Numbered from the stretch's first letter, positions 1 to 8,210 are shown. The stretch is 64,000 nucleotides of DNA from Rodentibacter caecimuris (GCF_024622045.1 NZ_JANKBP010000005.1), one strand, 5' to 3'. Numbers and translations are program-made. Notes: generated from the sequence alone by a model not told the origin.

Positions 1-185
1 TACTATAAAAAGTAATAATGAATTTCTAGTTTAAGCACCTATTAAGACTTCAAAATTAAAAATATTTTAACAAGTCTATTAACAAGTGCCCACACAGATT
101 GTCTGATTCGTTGTTAAAGAGCAAAAAATAACGACGCACCGGCAAATTCTCAAACTTCACAACAGCGCGTCGTTGTGTGGTGCGC
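1..185 (-). other. 5' leader of an rRNA operon (16S gene lies left of the window)
   Basis: Read on the minus strand this stretch is a typical gamma-proteobacterial rrn leader. It contains an exact boxA antitermination element (TGCTCTTTAACAA, positions 111-123), followed by the conserved TGTGTGGGCACTTG segment (84-97) that takes part in the RNase III processing stem around 16S rRNA. The 16S gene itself is not reached; its start must lie left of position 1. boxA recruits NusB/S10 so that RNA polymerase resists Rho termination in the untranslated operon. The rrn-gmhB-metNIQ neighbourhood matches that of E. coli rrnH (known gene order). Confidence 0.88.
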
Positions 186-252
186 ATTATAGGGAAATTC
201 AAAATCAATGCAAGCACTTTTTTGCAAAAAATTTGAAAAAATGATCTTTCGC
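186..252 (-). promoter_or_regulatory. rRNA operon P1-type promoter
   Basis: On the minus strand a -35 TTGCAT (208-213) and a perfect -10 TATAAT (186-191) are 16 bp apart. A-rich DNA upstream (214-252) looks like an UP element. The sequence just downstream of the -10 is GC-rich (GCGCACC), the discriminator type expected for ppGpp/DksA (stringent) control. It reads into the boxA leader on its left. Confidence 0.85.
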
Positions 253-293
253 TTGAAGTTCATACAAAATGGTTAAAATTTCGTTCTTTTCTG

Positions 294-848
294 TTATTTT
301 ATTGCGCGTTTTAAAATATTTGGTAAATCCGTCACCGAATCCAATACATAATCAGCCAGCTGTTCGCCTTCCTCTGTCACTGCTTTTCCAGTGCGAACCA
401 GCACATTCATTCTCACATTTGCGCCAATTCCCGCTTTTAGATCATCGACTTTATCCCCAACCATTACCGATTTTGCCGGATCGATTTTTAACTCTTTTAT
501 TGCCTGCAATAACATTCCCGATTTTGGCTTACGACAATTGCAATCTGCTTTATATTCGCCTTTTCCTTCCGGGTGATGAGGGCAATAATAGATACCATCG
601 AAATCTACACCCTGTTCTGCTAACGACCAATCAAACCATTCTGTCAGCTGCAAAAACTGCTCTTCAGAAAAATAACCGCGCGCAATTCCCGATTGATTTG
701 TGACTAAAATTAATAGATAGCCCATCGCTTTTAATTCCCGTAATGCTCCGATTGCTCCATCTATAAATTTGAAATTATCAATTTCGTGCACGTAACCATA
801 ATCAATATTTAATGTGCCATCACGATCCAAAAAAATAGCTTTGTTCAT
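294..848 (-). CDS. gmhB: D-glycero-beta-D-manno-heptose-1,7-bisphosphate 7-phosphatase
   Basis: A 184-residue HAD-superfamily phosphatase that removes the 7-phosphate from heptose bisphosphate, a cytoplasmic step in making ADP-heptose for the lipopolysaccharide/lipooligosaccharide core. Seen: HAD motif I DRDGTLN near residues 8-14, motif II VTNQSGIA near 49-56, a CxH...CxC zinc-binding cluster (CPHHPEG...CNCRKP, about 89-107), and motif III/IV GDKVDDLKAG near 131-140. Length is normal for GmhB. It is divergent from metN and its end lies about 100 bp upstream of an rRNA promoter reading the same way, so it is probably a single-gene unit. Confidence 0.95.
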   Translation of the reverse strand: MNKAIFLDRDGTLNIDYGYVHEIDNFKFIDGAIGALRELKAMGYLLILVTNQSGIARGYFSEEQFLQLTEWFDWSLAEQGVDFDGIYYCPHHPEGKGEYKADCNCRKPKSGMLLQAIKELKIDPAKSVMVGDKVDDLKAGIGANVRMNVLVRTGKAVTEEGEQLADYVLDSVTDLPNILKRAIK

Positions 849-951
849 CTTTTACTCTATGTTAGTTCAATATTTAAAATTATCCCTTTAATTCTATCAA
901 TTAGCAAATATAAGCTATAACCAATTCATCTAAAAAAGATTCCCCTATGTA

Positions 952-982
952 TTGACACGGCAATCTAGACGTCTAGAATACT
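952..982 (+). promoter_or_regulatory. metNIQ promoter with overlapping MetJ operator
   Basis: A perfect -35 TTGACA (952-957) and -10 TAGAAT (974-979) are 16 bp apart. The spacer and -10 are covered by tandem met boxes: a perfect central AGACGTCT (967-974) flanked by the weaker 8-mers GGCAATCT (959-966) and AGAATACT (975-982). MetJ with S-adenosylmethionine binds tandem met boxes (known in E. coli), so binding here should block RNA polymerase directly. Position and orientation fit control of metN, which starts at 1022. Confidence 0.85.
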
Positions 983-1021
983 GAAAATAGATTTGAAAAT
1001 AGCAAAAGAACAAGGGCTTAT

Positions 1022-2059
1022 ATGATTAAGCTAAGTAATATTACGAAAATTTTTGAGTTATCGGGCAAAAAACTGACCGCACTTGATAATGTCTCGCTTA
1101 ATGTTGAAAAAGGACAGATTTGTGGGGTAATTGGTGCATCCGGAGCAGGAAAAAGTACGCTAATTCGCTGTGTAAATTTATTGGAAAAACCAAGTAGCGG
1201 TTCCGTGATGGTAGATGGAGTGGAACTGACCCAACTTTCTGAGCGAGAATTGGTTCGTGCACGCCGTCATATTGGGATGATTTTCCAACACTTTAATTTG
1301 CTCAATTCACGCACAGTATTTGAAAATGTTGCTCTGCCATTAGAATTAGAAGGAACATCAAAAGCAAAAATTCAAGAAAAAATCACCGCACTTTTGGCTC
1401 TTGTGGGGTTGAGTGAAAAACGCGATGCTTATCCTAGCAATCTTTCCGGTGGTCAAAAACAACGTGTTGCCATCGCTCGTGCTTTAGCAAGTGATCCCAA
1501 AATACTATTATGTGATGAAGCTACGAGTGCCTTAGATCCGGCAACTACGCAATCTATTCTAAAATTACTTAAAGAAATCAACCGCACTTTAGGTATCACA
1601 ATTTTACTCATCACACATGAGATGGAAGTCGTAAAGCAAATCTGTGATCAGGTAGCAGTCATTGATAAAGGACAGCTGGTAGAACAAGGCTCGGTGGGTG
1701 AAATTTTTTCTAACCCGAAAACCGAATTGGCACAAAACTTTATCCGTTCAACCTTTCATATCAGTTTACCTAATGAGTATTTGGAAAATCTCACCGATAC
1801 TCCTAAACACAGTAAAGCCTATCCGATTATTAAATTTGAGTTTACCGGACGTTCCGTCGATGCACCGTTACTTTCACAAGCATCAAAAAAATTTGGTGTG
1901 GAGCTGAGTATTTTAACATCTCAAATTGATTATGCCGGCGGTGTGAAATTTGGTTATACCATTGCTGAAGTAGAAGGTGATGAAGATGCTATTACACAAA
2001 CCAAAATTTATTTAATGGAAAACAACGTACGTGTGGAGGTTCTCGGTTATGTTCAATGA
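1022..2059 (+). CDS. metN: Methionine ABC transporter, ATP-binding protein MetN
   Basis: ATPase subunit (345 residues) of the inner-membrane D/L-methionine importer MetNIQ. Seen: Walker A GASGAGKST near residues 38-46, ABC signature LSGGQKQR near 140-147, Walker B LLCDEATSALD near 161-171, and H-loop THEM near 199-202. The C-terminal 80 or so residues form the NIL/ACT-like domain that in E. coli MetN binds methionine and inhibits transport (family knowledge). It is the first gene of metN-metI-metQ and overlaps metI by 11 bp. The upstream MetJ operator implies repression when methionine is plentiful. Confidence 0.96.
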   Translation: MIKLSNITKIFELSGKKLTALDNVSLNVEKGQICGVIGASGAGKSTLIRCVNLLEKPSSGSVMVDGVELTQLSERELVRARRHIGMIFQHFNLLNSRTVFENVALPLELEGTSKAKIQEKITALLALVGLSEKRDAYPSNLSGGQKQRVAIARALASDPKILLCDEATSALDPATTQSILKLLKEINRTLGITILLITHEMEVVKQICDQVAVIDKGQLVEQGSVGEIFSNPKTELAQNFIRSTFHISLPNEYLENLTDTPKHSKAYPIIKFEFTGRSVDAPLLSQASKKFGVELSILTSQIDYAGGVKFGYTIAEVEGDEDAITQTKIYLMENNVRVEVLGYVQ

Positions 2060-2738
2060 TTTCTGGACAACATTTACCCAACAGCTCACACCACAAATGT
2101 GGGGTGTTGTCGCAACAGCAACTTATGAAACCGTCTATATTAGTTTTGTTTCTACTTTATTGGCAGTTATCATAGGTTTACCCATAGGTGTATGGACCTT
2201 CTTGACCGGTAAAAATGAAATTTTACAAAATAAACGTACCCACTTTATTTTGAATACCATCATTAACATTGGGCGCTCTATTCCATTTATCATTTTACTT
2301 TTGATTTTACTGCCTGTAACACGCTTTATTGTCGGCACTGTACTTGGCACCACCGCAGCAATTATTCCATTAAGTATCTGTGCAATGCCTTTTGTCGCAC
2401 GTTTAACCGCCAATGCTCTAATGGAAATTCCGAATGGGTTAACTGAAGCTGCCCAAGCAATGGGTGCGACCAAATGGCAAATTGTCCGTAAATTTTACTT
2501 ACCGGAAGCCTTACCGACTCTGATTAACGGTATCACACTTACGCTCGTTACCTTGGTAGGTTATTCAGCCATGGCGGGAACACAAGGTGGTGGCGGGCTT
2601 GGAAGTCTGGCTATCAACTATGGTGTATATCGCAATATGCCTTATATTACCTGGGTTGCTACTATTATTATCGTTCTTTTCGTCATGATTAGCCAAAAAC
2701 TCGGTGATACGTTGGCGAAGAAAGTTGATCATCGCTAA
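2049..2738 (+). CDS. metI: Methionine ABC transporter, permease MetI
   Basis: Membrane subunit of the methionine importer, 229 residues from this start, with about five hydrophobic segments and the permease EAA loop (EAAQAMGATKWQIVRKFYLP, residues about 138-157) that docks on MetN. I chose ATG 2049 because GGAGG at 2035-2039 sits 9 bp upstream; a GTG at 2031 in the same frame would precede that site and is less likely. The start lies inside the end of metN, so translation is probably coupled. It is followed by metQ after a 35 bp gap. Confidence 0.95.
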   Translation: MFNDFWTTFTQQLTPQMWGVVATATYETVYISFVSTLLAVIIGLPIGVWTFLTGKNEILQNKRTHFILNTIINIGRSIPFIILLLILLPVTRFIVGTVLGTTAAIIPLSICAMPFVARLTANALMEIPNGLTEAAQAMGATKWQIVRKFYLPEALPTLINGITLTLVTLVGYSAMAGTQGGGGLGSLAINYGVYRNMPYITWVATIIIVLFVMISQKLGDTLAKKVDHR

Positions 2739-2773
2739 AACACAACTTACTACTAACCAAAAGAGGAAACCTT

Positions 2774-3601
2774 ATGAAATTAAAAAATTTATTCGCTATC
2801 ACAGCCATCGCATCCGCCCTTGTTCTAACAGGATGTAAGGATGATAAAAAAACCGAAACGTCGGTAACTACTGCACCGCTTAAAATCAAAGTTGGGGTAA
2901 TGTCAGGTCCGGAACATCAAGTAGCAGAAATTGCAGCAAAAGTAGCAAAAGAAAAATACGGATTAGATGTACAGTTTGTAGAATTTAATGACTATGCGTT
3001 ACCGAATACTGCGGTTTCCACCGGTGATTTAGATGCAAATGCAATGCAACATAAACCTTATCTAGATCAAGATGCAAAAGCCAAAAACTTAAATAATCTG
3101 GTAATTGTAGGCAATACCTTTGTTTATCCGTTAGCGGGTTATTCTAAAAAGATTAAGAATCTAAATGATCTACAAGAAGGTGCGAAGGTAGTCGTACCAA
3201 ACGATCCAAGTAACCGTGGACGTGCATTAATTTTGCTTGAAAAACAAGGCTTAATTAAACTTAAAGATGCCAATAATCTATTATCAACAGTATTGGATAT
3301 CGTTGAAAATCCAAAAAACCTGAATATCACCGAAGTAGATACTTCTATTGCGGCTCGCGCATTAGATGATGTTGATTTAGCTGTCGTAAATAATACTTAC
3401 GCCGGTCAGGTTGGCTTGAATGCACAAGATAATGGTGTGTTTGTGGAAGATAAAGATTCTCCTTATGTAAACATTATCGTTTCACGCACAGATAACAAAG
3501 ACAGCAAAGCCGTACAAGATTTCGTGAAAGCTTATCAAACCGAAGAAGTCTATCAAGAAGCTAAAAAACACTTCAAAGATGGAGTCGTGAAAGGCTGGTA
3601 A
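2774..3601 (+). CDS. metQ: Methionine-binding lipoprotein MetQ
   Basis: Periplasmic substrate-binding lipoprotein (275 residues) that delivers methionine to MetNI. A lipoprotein signal peptide ends in the lipobox LTGC with the lipidated Cys at residue 21, followed by a lysine/aspartate-rich tether. The body is a NlpA/MetQ-type fold with conserved stretches VGVMSGPEHQ, NDYALPNTA and NDPSNRGRA. A good ribosome site (AAGAGG) precedes the ATG. Last gene of metNIQ; a strong terminator follows. MetQ, NlpA and GNA1946 share the family, but the operon context supports MetQ. Confidence 0.95.
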   Translation: MKLKNLFAITAIASALVLTGCKDDKKTETSVTTAPLKIKVGVMSGPEHQVAEIAAKVAKEKYGLDVQFVEFNDYALPNTAVSTGDLDANAMQHKPYLDQDAKAKNLNNLVIVGNTFVYPLAGYSKKIKNLNDLQEGAKVVVPNDPSNRGRALILLEKQGLIKLKDANNLLSTVLDIVENPKNLNITEVDTSIAARALDDVDLAVVNNTYAGQVGLNAQDNGVFVEDKDSPYVNIIVSRTDNKDSKAVQDFVKAYQTEEVYQEAKKHFKDGVVKGW

Positions 3602-3621
3602 TTTTTAGCGCACGTTAAAGA

Positions 3622-3650
3622 AAGCCGCAGATAAAACCTGCGGTTTTTTT
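3622..3650 (+). terminator. Terminator after metQ
   Basis: Perfect 6-bp GC-rich stem CCGCAG/CTGCGG (3625-3630, 3638-3643) with a seven-base loop and a run of seven T. It ends the metNIQ transcript. Confidence 0.85.
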
Positions 3651-3771
3651 ATTGAATAAAATGGGATTAGCTACTAAAAGACTGCCCCATTTTTCTTGGG
3701 TTAGAGGTTAGAATTAATCACTTTATAAAAAATAGATGAGAGAATATACGCTATCAAATTCCTTAAACTTT

Positions 3772-3809
3772 TATATAAAAAACCGCACTTTGCATAACAA
3801 AGTGCGGTT
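3772..3809 (-). terminator. rplKA terminator made of paired uptake signals
   Basis: Two uptake signal sequences face each other to form a perfect 12-bp stem (3781-3792 with 3798-3809) with a 5-base loop. On the minus strand the stem is followed by TTTTTTATATAA, so it terminates the rplK-rplA transcript. Confidence 0.85.
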
Positions 3810-3835
3810 AAATTTATCTAAGTTTTTTAATTCAA

Positions 3836-4525
3836 TTATAGCGATGCTTGATCTACCGCAACGCCTGCACCCATAGTGGTAGAAATGCTTACTTTCTTAA
3901 TGAAAATACCTTTTGCAGTGGTTGGTTTTGCTTTTGTTAATGCAGCCAACAATGCTTGAAGATTTTCTTTTAATTGTTCTTCAGAGAAGTTTGCTTTACC
4001 AATAGTGGTGTGAATGATACCGTTTTTATCATTGCGATAACGGATCTGACCAGATTTCGCATTTTTTACGGCTTCAGCAACGTTTGGTGTCACAGTACCT
4101 ACTTTAGGGTTTGGCATTAAACCACGCGGCCCTAATACTTGACCTAATTGACCCACAACACGCATAGCATCAGGAGAAGCAATAACTACATCAAAGTTCA
4201 TTTCGCCTTTCTTGATTTGCTCTGCTAAATCTTCCATACCCACTAAATCAGCACCCGCAGCTTTTGCAGCATCAGCGTTCTCCCCTTGAGTGAATACAGC
4301 TACGCGAACTTCACGACCGGTACCGTGTGGTAATACGGTTGCACCACGTACATTTTGATCGGATTTACGAGGATCAATACCTAGGTTTACCGCAACATCA
4401 ACGCTTTCAACAAATTTAGCGGTTGCAAATTGTTTTAACAATACAATTGCTTCGTTAATTTCGTATGCTTTAGTAGAATCTACGCCAGCTTTGATTGCTT
4501 TCATTTTTTTAGTCAATTTAGCCAT
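3836..4525 (-). CDS. rplA: 50S ribosomal protein L1
   Basis: 229-residue L1, the protein of the mobile 23S stalk near the E site. The family signature VLGPRGLMPNPKVGTVT is present near residues 130-146 and the length is standard. L1 is also the translational repressor of its own operon in E. coli, binding the rplK leader; a structured leader upstream of rplK here is consistent with that. It starts 4 bp after the end of rplK, so the two are translated from one message. A paired-uptake-signal terminator follows. Confidence 0.98.
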   Translation of the reverse strand: MAKLTKKMKAIKAGVDSTKAYEINEAIVLLKQFATAKFVESVDVAVNLGIDPRKSDQNVRGATVLPHGTGREVRVAVFTQGENADAAKAAGADLVGMEDLAEQIKKGEMNFDVVIASPDAMRVVGQLGQVLGPRGLMPNPKVGTVTPNVAEAVKNAKSGQIRYRNDKNGIIHTTIGKANFSEEQLKENLQALLAALTKAKPTTAKGIFIKKVSISTTMGAGVAVDQASL

Positions 4526-4529
4526 CGTA

Positions 4530-4958
4530 TTATTCCTCCACCACTAAGCCCATAGAACGAGCGGTACCAGCGATTGATTTCATTTTGGTTTCAATAGTCG
4601 CACCAGTCATATCTGCTGCTTTAGTTTCAGCAATTTGACGGATTTGATCTAAAGTTACTTTACCCACTTTATCTTTATTCGGTTTACCAGAACCAGATTT
4701 GATACCTGCTGCTTTTTTCAATAATACAGCTGCCGGCGGAGTTTTAGTAATAAAGGTGAAAGAACGGTCTGCATATACAGTGATCACAACCGGAATAGGT
4801 AAACCTTTTTCTAAGCTCTCAGTACGAGCATTGAACGCTTTACAGAATTCCATAATGTTCACACCTTGTTGACCTAATGCAGGACCAACCGGTGGTGATG
4901 GGTTTGCCATACCAGCTGCAACTTGCAACTTAACATAGGCTTGGACTTTTTTTGCCAT
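4530..4958 (-). CDS. rplK: 50S ribosomal protein L11
   Basis: 142-residue L11, which binds the GTPase-associated centre of 23S rRNA and is needed for RelA activation (family knowledge). The proline-rich N-terminal segment NPSPPVGPALGQQGVNIMEF (about residues 19-38) and the C-terminal RNA-binding part with GTARSMGL near the end are clear. First gene of rplK-rplA, with its own promoter and a leader of about 115 nt. In many relatives rplJL-rpoBC follow; here metQ converges from the other side, so the rif region is elsewhere. Confidence 0.98.
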   Translation of the reverse strand: MAKKVQAYVKLQVAAGMANPSPPVGPALGQQGVNIMEFCKAFNARTESLEKGLPIPVVITVYADRSFTFITKTPPAAVLLKKAAGIKSGSGKPNKDKVGKVTLDQIRQIAETKAADMTGATIETKMKSIAGTARSMGLVVEE

Positions 4959-4976
4959 TTTTGTTTTCCTCTAATT

Positions 4977-5003
4977 GGGTAATAACGCTATAAATAGCTC
5001 CCC
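4977..5003 (-). promoter_or_regulatory. Possible L1-binding autoregulatory stem in the rplK leader
   Basis: The minus-strand RNA can fold an inner hairpin GCUAU-UU-AUAGC (4987-4998) enclosed by a GGG/CCC pairing, with the GGGGAGC side unpaired partly as in L1 sites. It lies 19-45 nt upstream of the rplK start, where the E. coli L1 target lies. Assignment is by position and shape only. Confidence 0.45.
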
Positions 5004-5047
5004 GATGACTTCGACACATATCTAAAAGAAAATATGCACACAAAAAT

Positions 5048-5068
5048 ATGAGCCAATAGATGGCTCAT
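5048..5068 (-). other. Hairpin near the 5' end of the rplKA leader
   Basis: A perfect 7-bp stem ATGAGCC/GGCTCAT (5048-5054, 5062-5068) with a 7-base loop, lying just downstream of the predicted transcription start. It has no T run, so it is not a terminator; it may stabilise the message or belong to the L1 regulatory structure. Confidence 0.5.
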
Positions 5069-5080
5069 AATAGGCTGCGG

Positions 5081-5109
5081 ATTATATAAAAGGTAAGCTT
5101 GTTTTTCAA
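5081..5109 (-). promoter_or_regulatory. rplKA promoter
   Basis: On the minus strand -35 TTGAAA (5104-5109), 17-bp spacer and a perfect -10 TATAAT (5081-5086). It separates rplKA from the upstream secE-nusG unit, whose terminator lies just before it. Confidence 0.75.
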
Positions 5110-5131
5110 GCATTTTACATAGAAAAAGATG

Positions 5132-5172
5132 CTAAAAAAATAACCGCGTTTTATATTCTAAATGCGGTTATT
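5132..5172 (-). terminator. secE-nusG terminator
   Basis: Stem AATAACCGC/GCGGTTATT (5139-5147 with 5164-5172) followed on the minus strand by a T-rich run. It resembles a decayed pair of uptake signals (CCGCGTT and AATGCGGTT rather than CCGCACTT and AAGTGCGGT). Confidence 0.75.
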
Positions 5173-5192
5173 TATTCAGATAATTTCTATCA

Positions 5193-5750
5193 CTAATAAG
5201 CTTTTTCCACTTGACTGAATTCAAGCTCAACCGGTGTCGCACGGCCAAAAATAGAAACGGATACTTTCAAGCGACCTTTTTCATAATCAACTTCTTCCAC
5301 TGTACCGTTAAAGTCGGCAAACGGCCCTTCCGTTACACGGACTTCTTCACCAGGATGATATTCATTACGGTGGCGCGGTTTCTCCGAACTTTGCTCCAAA
5401 CGATTTAAAATGGTATCTGCTTCACGTTTAGAAATCGGAGCTGGCTTATCCGGCGTTCCGCCAATAAAGCCCATTACTCGAGGTACACTCTTCACTAAGT
5501 GCCAAGTGTCATCATTCATTTCCATTTCTACAAGCACATAGCCGGGGAAAAATTTACGTTCACTTTTACGACGTTTACCCGCTACATTTTCGACGACTTC
5601 TTCCGTAGGCACCAAAACCTCACCAAACTGATCTTCCATTTGATGCTGTTTAATATATTCACGCAAAGTTAATGCGACACGGCTTTCAAACCCAGAAAAC
5701 GCTTGTAAAACATACCAACGTTTTTTTGATACTGTTATTTCTTCGGTCAT
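5193..5750 (-). CDS. nusG: Transcription termination/antitermination factor NusG
   Basis: 185-residue NusG. The N-terminal NGN domain (about residues 10-120, with RWYVLQAFSGFE and FFPGYVLVEM) binds the RNA polymerase clamp; the C-terminal KOW domain (about 130-165, VRVTEGPFADFNGTV) contacts Rho or ribosomal protein S10 (family knowledge). It starts one base after the secE stop, so the two are translationally coupled. It also takes part in rRNA antitermination with boxA, of which one copy is at the left edge of this window. Confidence 0.97.
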   Translation of the reverse strand: MTEEITVSKKRWYVLQAFSGFESRVALTLREYIKQHQMEDQFGEVLVPTEEVVENVAGKRRKSERKFFPGYVLVEMEMNDDTWHLVKSVPRVMGFIGGTPDKPAPISKREADTILNRLEQSSEKPRHRNEYHPGEEVRVTEGPFADFNGTVEEVDYEKGRLKVSVSIFGRATPVELEFSQVEKAY

Positions 5751-5751
5751 T

Positions 5752-6165
5752 TTAGAATCTCAAATCGGTTAAAAAGTTAATGATTGATACGATAATAGAA
5801 TCTATCGCCCAGAAAAATAATGAAGCAATAATCGTCACCCCTATCACAATCAAGGTAGTCTGACGAGTTTCCGAACGAGTCGGCCATACAACTTTACGTG
5901 CTTCATTTCTTGATTCTTTAAAGAAATTACGTGCCTTTGTTCCTTGATTAGTAATTGCAGCAAAAACAAAAGCCAATACAAGGATAACCGCTACACCAAT
6001 CACGCGAACAGGTGTCGAATAATCTTTTTGGAAATAAGCATTGCCAATGGCAGCGACAGAGAAGAAAACTACAACTAATATCCAAAGGAGTGTATTTAAG
6101 CCTTTTGATTTACCTTCTATCGGCTCTTCTGTTTTTTTCTTTTTATCAACAATTTCAGTTGCCAT
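5752..6165 (-). CDS. secE: Preprotein translocase subunit SecE
   Basis: 137-residue SecE of the longer enterobacterial type with three membrane segments (about residues 22-45, 54-71 and 103-130). The conserved cytoplasmic stretch ARKVVWPTRSETRQTT (about 87-102) that clamps SecY is intact. It works with SecY, encoded at 57.9-59.2 kb in this window, as the inner-membrane protein channel. First gene of secE-nusG, downstream of clpX in the same direction. Confidence 0.96.
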   Translation of the reverse strand: MATEIVDKKKKTEEPIEGKSKGLNTLLWILVVVFFSVAAIGNAYFQKDYSTPVRVIGVAVILVLAFVFAAITNQGTKARNFFKESRNEARKVVWPTRSETRQTTLIVIGVTIIASLFFWAIDSIIVSIINFLTDLRF

Positions 6166-6307
6166 AATTGAATCCGTTTAAAAAGGGAGAAATAAGAATA
6201 AATTTAAGAACGTGCGATTGTAGCACTTTCTTTGCCTGTTTCCTATTGAAAAATGAGTAACCTAGAAAACAATCAAAAAATCAACCGCACTTTTATGTAA
6301 ACAAACG

Positions 6308-7558
6308 CTAAGCGCGATAAATCAACTTAGGTGCTTCGTTATCAACAATCGTTGATTCATCCACAATCACTTTTTCCAGATTTTCAATGGATGGTAAATC
6401 ATACATAGTATCAAGGAGTACCGCCTCAACAATTGAACGCAAACCACGAGCTCCGGTTTTACGCTCAAGGGCTTTCTTCGCCATAGCTTTCAACCCCTCC
6501 GGCGTAAACTCTAGCACTACGTTTTCTAACCCGAATAATGCTTGATATTGTTTTATTAAAGCATTTTTAGGCTGGGTAAGAATTTGCACCAGTGCTTCTT
6601 CATCCAATTCACTTAACGGAGCAATCATCGGTAAACGACCAATGAATTCCGGAATTAATCCGAACTTCATCAGATCATCCGGCTCTACCTGACGGAATAA
6701 TTCGGATAAAGATTGATCTTCACCATCTTTTTCCACTTGAGCATCAAAACCGATGCCGGTATTCGTTTGGGTGCGTTTACCGATAATTTTATCCAAACCG
6801 GCAAATGCACCACCGCAAATAAACAATATTTTTGACGTATCTACTTTCAGCATTTCTTGTTGAGGATGCTTACGCCCCCCTTGTGGCGGTACTGAAGCAA
6901 TTGTGCCTTCAATCAATTTCAATAATGCCTGCTGTACGCCTTCACCAGAAACATCACGAGTAATAGAGGCTCCCTCTGACTTGCGGCTAATCTTATCAAT
7001 TTCATCAATGTAAATAATGCCTTGCTCTGCTTTGTCTGTATCGTAGTCACAATTTTGCAGAAGTTTTTGCAATACATTTTCAACATCCTCGCCCACATAG
7101 CCAGCCTCAGTCAATGTCGTTGCATCCGCTATCGCAAAAGGAACATTCAAACGGCGAGCCAAAGTTTGTGCAAGCAATGTTTTACCGCTTCCTGTCGGGC
7201 CAATCAGCAAAATATTACTTTTACCTAATTCAACTTCATTACTTTCATGATTGGTACGTAAGCGTTTATAGTGATTATACACAGCCACCGAAAGCACTTT
7301 TTTCGCATAGTCTTGACCAATTACATAATCATCTAAATTCGCTCGGATTTCATGGGGTGTCGGCAATTTAGCTTCATTTTCAACCGCACTTTCAGCCGTT
7401 TCTTCATTATTATCTTCGTGATTCTCTTCCAGCATTGAATGACAAAGTTCGATACATTCATTGCAAATATAGCCCTCTGCTCCGGCAATCAATTTATCGA
7501 CTTCACTTTTTTCTTTACCACAAAAAGAACAATGCAGCTCTTTATTCTCAGTTGTCAT
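6308..7558 (-). CDS. clpX: ATP-dependent Clp protease, ATPase subunit ClpX
   Basis: 416-residue AAA+ unfoldase that feeds substrates (for example ssrA-tagged proteins) into ClpP. Seen: N-terminal zinc-binding domain with CSFC and CNEC pairs (about residues 10-35), Walker A GPTGSGKT near 119-126, Walker B IIYIDEIDKI, and the IGF tripeptide in a GIGFDAQV loop that docks on ClpP. It follows clpP after 9 bp and the two form an operon. An uptake signal lies inside the gene (complement near 7381) and another in the gap downstream. Confidence 0.97.
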   Translation of the reverse strand: MTTENKELHCSFCGKEKSEVDKLIAGAEGYICNECIELCHSMLEENHEDNNEETAESAVENEAKLPTPHEIRANLDDYVIGQDYAKKVLSVAVYNHYKRLRTNHESNEVELGKSNILLIGPTGSGKTLLAQTLARRLNVPFAIADATTLTEAGYVGEDVENVLQKLLQNCDYDTDKAEQGIIYIDEIDKISRKSEGASITRDVSGEGVQQALLKLIEGTIASVPPQGGRKHPQQEMLKVDTSKILFICGGAFAGLDKIIGKRTQTNTGIGFDAQVEKDGEDQSLSELFRQVEPDDLMKFGLIPEFIGRLPMIAPLSELDEEALVQILTQPKNALIKQYQALFGLENVVLEFTPEGLKAMAKKALERKTGARGLRSIVEAVLLDTMYDLPSIENLEKVIVDESTIVDNEAPKLIYRA

Positions 7559-7567
7559 CTTACATCC

Positions 7568-8149
7568 TTAACGCTTAATCAACACGCTATCCACTAACCC
7601 ATAATTTTTTGCTTCTTCTGCAGACATAAAGTTATCGCGATCGGTATCTTGCTCAATACGCTCAATACTTTGCCCTGTATGAAAGGCTAAACGTTCATTT
7701 AAGGTGTGCTTGATTTTCAAAATTTCTTGCGCATGAATCTGAATATCCGACGCTTGACCACGGAATCCGCCCAACGGTTGGTGAATCATAACACGTGCAT
7801 TCGGCAGTGCCGCACGTTTACCCGCCGTACCACCTGTCAATAAGAATGCTCCCATAGAGCATGCCTGTCCAATACAGAGCGTTCGTATATCCGGTTTGAT
7901 AAATTGCATCGTATCGTAAATTGCCATACCTGCAGTGACTGAACCACCCGGCGAATTAATATAAATATTAATATCTTTCGTCGGATCTTCTGATTCTAAA
8001 AAAAGTAGTTGTGCCACAATCAGGTTTGCCATACGGTCTTCGACTTCACCGCTTAGGAAAATCACACGTTCTTTTAATAGACGGGAATAAATATCGTAAG
8101 AACGTTCACCTCGTGAGGTTTGTTCTACGACCATAGGAATTACGCTCAT
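7568..8149 (-). CDS. clpP: ATP-dependent Clp protease proteolytic subunit ClpP
   Basis: 193-residue serine peptidase that forms the double-heptamer chamber used by ClpX. The catalytic triad is visible at Ser98 (in ACSMGA), His123 (in MIHQPLGG) and Asp172, matching the spacing in E. coli ClpP. The N-terminal part includes the short propeptide region. A ribosome site TAGGAG precedes the ATG. It lies between tig and clpX, the standard tig-clpP-clpX order, with a terminator after tig and a possible heat-shock promoter in between. Confidence 0.97.
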   Translation of the reverse strand: MSVIPMVVEQTSRGERSYDIYSRLLKERVIFLSGEVEDRMANLIVAQLLFLESEDPTKDINIYINSPGGSVTAGMAIYDTMQFIKPDIRTLCIGQACSMGAFLLTGGTAGKRAALPNARVMIHQPLGGFRGQASDIQIHAQEILKIKHTLNERLAFHTGQSIERIEQDTDRDNFMSAEEAKNYGLVDSVLIKR

Positions 8150-8174
8150 TTTCGCTCCTACCTAAATCATATAA

Positions 8175-8204
8175 AAATCGGGCAGTATTTTACTCGATTT
8201 TCAG
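8175..8204 (-). promoter_or_regulatory. Candidate sigma-32 promoter for clpPX
   Basis: Minus strand CTGAAAA (8198-8204), a 15-bp spacer and CCCGATTT (8175-8182), compared with the heat-shock consensus CTTGAAA and CCCATNT. Match is partial; clpP is heat-inducible in E. coli, which makes the site plausible. Confidence 0.4.
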
Positions 8205-8210
8205 TTAAAA

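Noticed and set aside
269..703. 144-residue open frame antisense to gmhB
   Set aside because: It overlaps a well-supported HAD phosphatase, has no ribosome site and its translation is low-complexity Leu/Pro-rich.
5211..5408. Open frame antisense to nusG
   Set aside because: Shadow of a conserved gene; no domain, no start signal.
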